From: Oscillospiraceae bacterium
Lineage (GTDB): Bacteria; Bacillota; Clostridia; Oscillospirales; Ruminococcaceae
Reading direction: 5' to 3'
Length of the DNA stretch: 9,546 nucleotides
Assembly: GCA_019423445.1 (NCBI GenBank)
Contig: JAHZBJ010000047.1
Span: forward strand, 1 to 9,546
Notes under the pieces: generated by a model
Database searches by the model: none
Told to the model about the DNA's origin: nothing
The model's input: only the letters and a program-made list of their open reading frames with translations
Part shown: positions 6,482 to 9,546 of the stretch, in pieces
Layout of the letters: each line of letters begins with the position of its first letter
How positions within the stretch are numbered: the first letter of the stretch is position 1
Translations under genes and position numbers: made by a program

Positions 6482-7999
6482 TTATTTCTGGCCGGTAAGC
6501 TCCACGAGGTCATCAAAGATGGGCTTCATGGCAGAATAAGCCTTCATATGTACTTTCTCCCGCAATTCACGGTAGAGCTTCACATTTTCAGGGATGGGAT
6601 GAAACACTTCACCTTCGCTTACCATGTGGGCCACAGCATCTTCATAGGTGCTATAAACACCGCTGCCCACGGCGGCGCTGATGGCCGCGCCAAGGGCACA
6701 AGTCTCGGAAGTATGGGTACGGCGCACCGGGACTCCGAAGATATCCGCAGTGGATTGCATGGTGATGGGGCTCAAACTTCCTCCGCCGCCGGCCCGGATC
6801 TCCGTTACCTTGCCGTCGATCTGACTGCACATAATGTCCGTGTTGATTTTAAGCTGCTGGGAGATGCCTTCGATCATGGCGCGGAAGATATGTTTTCTCT
6901 TGTGGCGGTCGTCAAATCCGAAAATCATTCCCTTGCCGTTGGGACGGCAACGAGGAACCCACCAGTCGGGAATGATAATCAGGCCTTCGCTGCCGGCGGG
7001 CACGTCGGCGGCTTCCCAATTCAGCAGCTCCTCAATGCTGACACCCCGGGCTTTGGCTTCGGTTGCCAAATCCATACCCATGTTGTCCCGGAGCCAGGAA
7101 ATCAGCCAGTAGCCCTTGGACAGGGACGCCTCATAGTTGTACTGATGGGGACGGCAGGCCATATACACAAGATAGCTGAGATCCGGAGATGGGCGATCCA
7201 CCGGGGCCACTATATCCAGCGAGGTACATGTGCCGAAGGTGATATAGCACTGTCCATTCTCGATGCACCCGGCTCCCAGAACCTCGCCCTGCTTATCGCC
7301 AGCGCAGGCAATCACCGGGCAACCCTGGGGCAGTCCGCTTTCCGCGGCGCTCTGGGCGGAAACATACCCCATGACCTCGCCGGGAAGGAACATCTTGGGG
7401 AGCTGGTCACGGCGGGTGCCCACACACTCATAGGCCCAATCTTCGTCATGGAGGGCAAATTTTGTTTTGTCCACCGGGAAGCCGCCGTTCTGGTTGGCAA
7501 TGGTATCCACAAATTCCCCTGTCAATTTGTACCCAAGATAGCCGCCGTTGGTAAGCCATTTATCGGTCTTGTCGAAAATTTCCGGCCGGTTCACCTTGGT
7601 CCAGTTGGCTTTGGAATAATAGCGCAGGAACTGCCAGAAGGGGGGAATCTCACGATCCATCTTTTCAATTCCATAAGCCATCCGCTGGTCCATCCAGCTG
7701 ATCGGCCTCTGCAATTGGTTTCCGTCCTTGTCTAAGCAGTATGTAACCCCGCGCTGACTTGAAAAGCCAATGCCAATAATGTCCTTTGGATTTCCCTTAA
7801 ACTTGTTCAGCGCATCTTTAGCCGCTTCGCAAAAACCTTTCCAGCAGTCTTCCTCGCCATGCTCGGACCAGCCCTGACGTTCCAGGATCAGATCCGGGTG
7901 TTTTGCTGAGCCTTTTGCCACGATATTCCCCTCGGTATCGAAGATAATGACCCGGCTGCTCTGAGTGCCACTGTCGGTTCCCACAAGATATTTGCTCAT
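6482..7999 (-). CDS. FGGY-family carbohydrate/polyol kinase, not a canonical glycerol kinase
   Basis: A 505-residue cytoplasmic ATP-dependent kinase with the actin-like two-domain fold. The N-terminal phosphate loop GTDSGTQSSR is at 7-16, the motif holding the presumed catalytic base Asp235 is AGDKQG (233-238), and the C-terminal adenosine motif AGGGGSLSP is at 403-411. Length is typical of the family. In glycerol kinase the substrate-binding pair is Arg83-Glu84 in an NQRET motif. Here the aligned segment is SQRGVT, so the Arg is kept but the Glu is replaced by Gly, while a Trp in the region of GlpK Trp103 is kept (W102). This argues against simple glycerol as substrate. The set with a YgcU-like oxidase and an MFS permease suggests kinship with E. 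coli YgcE. The start at 7997-7999 has GGAGGG six bases upstream; a start at 8032 would add 11 residues without an SD. It is probably cotranscribed with both neighbours. Confidence 0.93.
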   Translation of the reverse strand: MSKYLVGTDSGTQSSRVIIFDTEGNIVAKGSAKHPDLILERQGWSEHGEEDCWKGFCEAAKDALNKFKGNPKDIIGIGFSSQRGVTYCLDKDGNQLQRPISWMDQRMAYGIEKMDREIPPFWQFLRYYSKANWTKVNRPEIFDKTDKWLTNGGYLGYKLTGEFVDTIANQNGGFPVDKTKFALHDEDWAYECVGTRRDQLPKMFLPGEVMGYVSAQSAAESGLPQGCPVIACAGDKQGEVLGAGCIENGQCYITFGTCTSLDIVAPVDRPSPDLSYLVYMACRPHQYNYEASLSKGYWLISWLRDNMGMDLATEAKARGVSIEELLNWEAADVPAGSEGLIIIPDWWVPRCRPNGKGMIFGFDDRHKRKHIFRAMIEGISQQLKINTDIMCSQIDGKVTEIRAGGGGSLSPITMQSTADIFGVPVRRTHTSETCALGAAISAAVGSGVYSTYEDAVAHMVSEGEVFHPIPENVKLYRELREKVHMKAYSAMKPIFDDLVELTGQK

Positions 8000-8093
8000 G
8001 ATAGACCCTCCTTTTCGTTGAATTCGGACCATGTTTACTGCACATCTGTGGTTCGGTAATTGTGGGAAAGGTTTTGCAGAATTAAGGGATTAT

Positions 8094-8126
8094 CTCCCTG
8101 CCGTGCAGGACAAACGCGGCAGGGAG
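8094..8126 (-). other. Intergenic hairpin between FAD-linked oxidase and kinase genes, no U-tract
   Basis: A perfect 10-bp inverted repeat (CTCCCTGCCG at 8094-8103, complement at 8117-8126, 13-base loop) lies 21 bases past the stop of the FAD-linked oxidase, in a 148-base gap. The minus strand continues AUAAUCCC, with no U run. It may be a partial transcription barrier or an RNA-stability element. I see no promoter of reasonable quality between it and the kinase start, so the genes are probably still one operon. Confidence 0.65.
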
Positions 8127-8147
8127 TATGTACCTGTTTACCTTGGG

Positions 8148-9546
8148 TTATTTATCGTATTTGGGAATAAGGACACCGTAATTCATGATTCCCTTGGGGT
8201 CCATCATGTTCTTGACATCTTCCAGAAGGGCAAAGGAACTGCCGTGCTCCTGAGGGGCAAAATGAACTCTCTGCTTGCCCATGCCATGGTGGTGTACCGC
8301 GCCTCCGGTAGGATATTTGAGGACCTCTTCGCAGATAGCGTTCACAATGGCGGAGTGCTCGTCGTAGAAAGCCTCCGGCGTGTTGATCTTCAGCTGGTAG
8401 ACGAAGTAGATGTTTGTGCCGTTGATATAGCTGTGGGAAACGTGGCCGCCCAGCATCACCAGGTTATCGATTTTCTTGGGCACATTGGTGACAACATCCT
8501 TATAGATTTCCGCGATTTCAGACCAGTTGGCAGAGATCTCGGTGGTGGCGTAATAGATTTTCTTCTCACGGTAACGCTGATGCAGAGCCTCGCTGCCGAT
8601 GAGCTTGCAGACATCGTTGCGGTGCTCCATCCAGTGCTCCACCGCCTTGGTGCCGATGTACTCACCGCCAAATTCCAGAGCCACCTGGTGGATGCCTTCC
8701 CCATTGGCGCGAGCCACTGCCTCCGGCCCTTCGCAGGTGAAGAACATGAAGGCTTCCTCGTCCTTGAGCTCGACGCTGCCGAAGTTGTAATCGATATCCG
8801 GTTTGTCGTAAAGTCTCACCACAGAGGGTTTATAGCCGCGGGTCATCACGGCGCGGACTGCCTTGAACCCGGTTTCCATATCCTTGACGATATAGCCGCC
8901 CATCCACATATAATCGGGATAATAGGGGAACAGCTTCACCGTCACTTCCGTAATAAAGGCAAGTCCTCCCTCGCATCCCAGGAAAAGGTGACGCAGGTCG
9001 GGGCCGCAGGCCCTTCTGGGGACATTGCGGATACGGATAACGCGGCCGTCTGGCATAACCGCTTCCAGACCACAGAGCATATCCTCGATCCCACCATAAT
9101 AAGTGGAGAACTGGCCAATGCTCCGGGTGGCCACCAAACCGCCCATGAAAGCCACCGGCTGGGATTGCGGGCTGTGACCGGTGGTCAGACCGTCCTTGCG
9201 CACCAGGTCCTCCAGCACATGGAGGGGAACACCGCATTCGCAGGTTGCCATCATGTTGTAGGTATCGATCTTGATGATCTTGTTCATGGGGGCACCATCA
9301 AGGATGATGGTGTTGGGGTCCCGGACCTCCAGCAGGCCCTCACCGGAAGACATACCGGTACGGGGGATGACGTTAATATCGTTCTCGTTGCAATACTTCA
9401 GAACCTTGGCAACTTCCTCGGTGTTGTGGACATCCACCACCGCAATGGGAAGGGGGTTGGTGTAGACGCCAAAGGATTTGGCAAAGCTGCGGTTATACCC
9501 CTCGCCGCCCTTCAGGGCAGTCTCGTCGGTATGTACGCTGTTCTCG
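8148..9546 (-). CDS. ygcU: YgcU-like FAD-linked oxidase of the alkyl-DHAP synthase / D-lactate dehydrogenase family, 5' end off the window
   Basis: The frame is open to the right edge, giving 465 visible residues. The family is usually about 480-550, so only the N-terminal tip is missing. A GTG at 9438-9440 lies inside the conserved FAD-binding start region and is not the true start. An FAD-binding-4 domain comes first (PIAVVDVHNTEEV, then PRTGMSSGEG in place of the usual GGGTS loop), followed by TTGHSPQS and GPDLRHLFLGCEGGLAFITE, then the C-terminal FAD-oxidase domain with VHHHGMGK near the end. From memory, TTGHSPQS, GQFST, SHSYxNGTN and VHHHGxGK match E. coli YgcU closely. The triple His and the preceding Tyr (SHSYINGTN) also line up with active-site positions of eukaryotic alkyl-DHAP synthase. 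The chemistry is unproven; a hydroxyacid or polyol oxidase is also possible. As the first visible gene of the operon, it should act on the same pathway as the kinase and GlpA-like enzyme. Confidence 0.9.
   Translation of the reverse strand, partial: ENSVHTDETALKGGEGYNRSFAKSFGVYTNPLPIAVVDVHNTEEVAKVLKYCNENDINVIPRTGMSSGEGLLEVRDPNTIILDGAPMNKIIKIDTYNMMATCECGVPLHVLEDLVRKDGLTTGHSPQSQPVAFMGGLVATRSIGQFSTYYGGIEDMLCGLEAVMPDGRVIRIRNVPRRACGPDLRHLFLGCEGGLAFITEVTVKLFPYYPDYMWMGGYIVKDMETGFKAVRAVMTRGYKPSVVRLYDKPDIDYNFGSVELKDEEAFMFFTCEGPEAVARANGEGIHQVALEFGGEYIGTKAVEHWMEHRNDVCKLIGSEALHQRYREKKIYYATTEISANWSEIAEIYKDVVTNVPKKIDNLVMLGGHVSHSYINGTNIYFVYQLKINTPEAFYDEHSAIVNAICEEVLKYPTGGAVHHHGMGKQRVHFAPQEHGSSFALLEDVKNMMDPKGIMNYGVLIPKYDK

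Noticed and set aside
6446..7735. 429-codon open frame on the plus strand
   Set aside because: It is antisense to the FGGY kinase, rich in His/Gly from reverse reading, with no domain or SD support.
8000..8032. 11-residue N-terminal extension of the kinase
   Set aside because: The downstream ATG at 7997-7999 has a good SD and begins right at the conserved N-terminal strand of the fold. The extension would translate through that SD.

Overview
Every gene I can support lies on the minus strand, so the window reads biologically from right to left. The T-box leader, strong Shine-Dalgarno (SD) sequences, a GC content in the mid-50s by eye, and the GlpA-like / FAD-oxidoreductase / DUF1667 trio all suggest an anaerobic, GC-richer member of the Clostridia, such as a gut Oscillospirales or Lachnospirales lineage. 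No mobile element, CRISPR array, tRNA or rRNA was seen.

Region 1 (9546 to about 1597) looks like one six-gene operon whose promoter lies beyond the right edge. In order of transcription it holds: a YgcU-like FAD-linked oxidase (5' end off the window), an FGGY-family kinase, an MFS permease, a GlpA-like FAD dehydrogenase with an extra N-terminal BON-like domain, a pyridine-nucleotide-type FAD oxidoreductase, and a small DUF1667 protein with four cysteines. The operon ends at a strong intrinsic terminator (1597-1640). The last three genes are tightly coupled (an ATGA overlap and a 4-base gap). The first three are separated by 78-150 base gaps, and two of the intergenic gaps hold perfect or near-perfect hairpins without a U-tract.

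Region 2 (1542 to 1) is a separate unit. A near-consensus vegetative promoter drives a complete T-box leader with a probable Leu (CUG) specifier, a T-box bulge and a terminator. The leader precedes an AMP-forming acyl-CoA synthetase that runs off the left edge.

Working model (inference): the permease imports a polyol or glycerol-like compound, the FGGY kinase phosphorylates it, and the GlpA-like module oxidises the phosphoester and passes electrons through its BFD-type [2Fe-2S] site, the second flavoprotein and the DUF1667 protein. The YgcU-like protein belongs to the family that includes alkyl-DHAP synthase and acts on the same or a related intermediate. The oxidase + permease + kinase set recalls the uncharacterised E. 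coli ygcU-ygcW-yqcE-ygcE locus. Here it is joined to a glycerol-3-phosphate-dehydrogenase-like electron-transfer trio, which points to a glycerol derivative, possibly an ether or ester, rather than plain glycerol.
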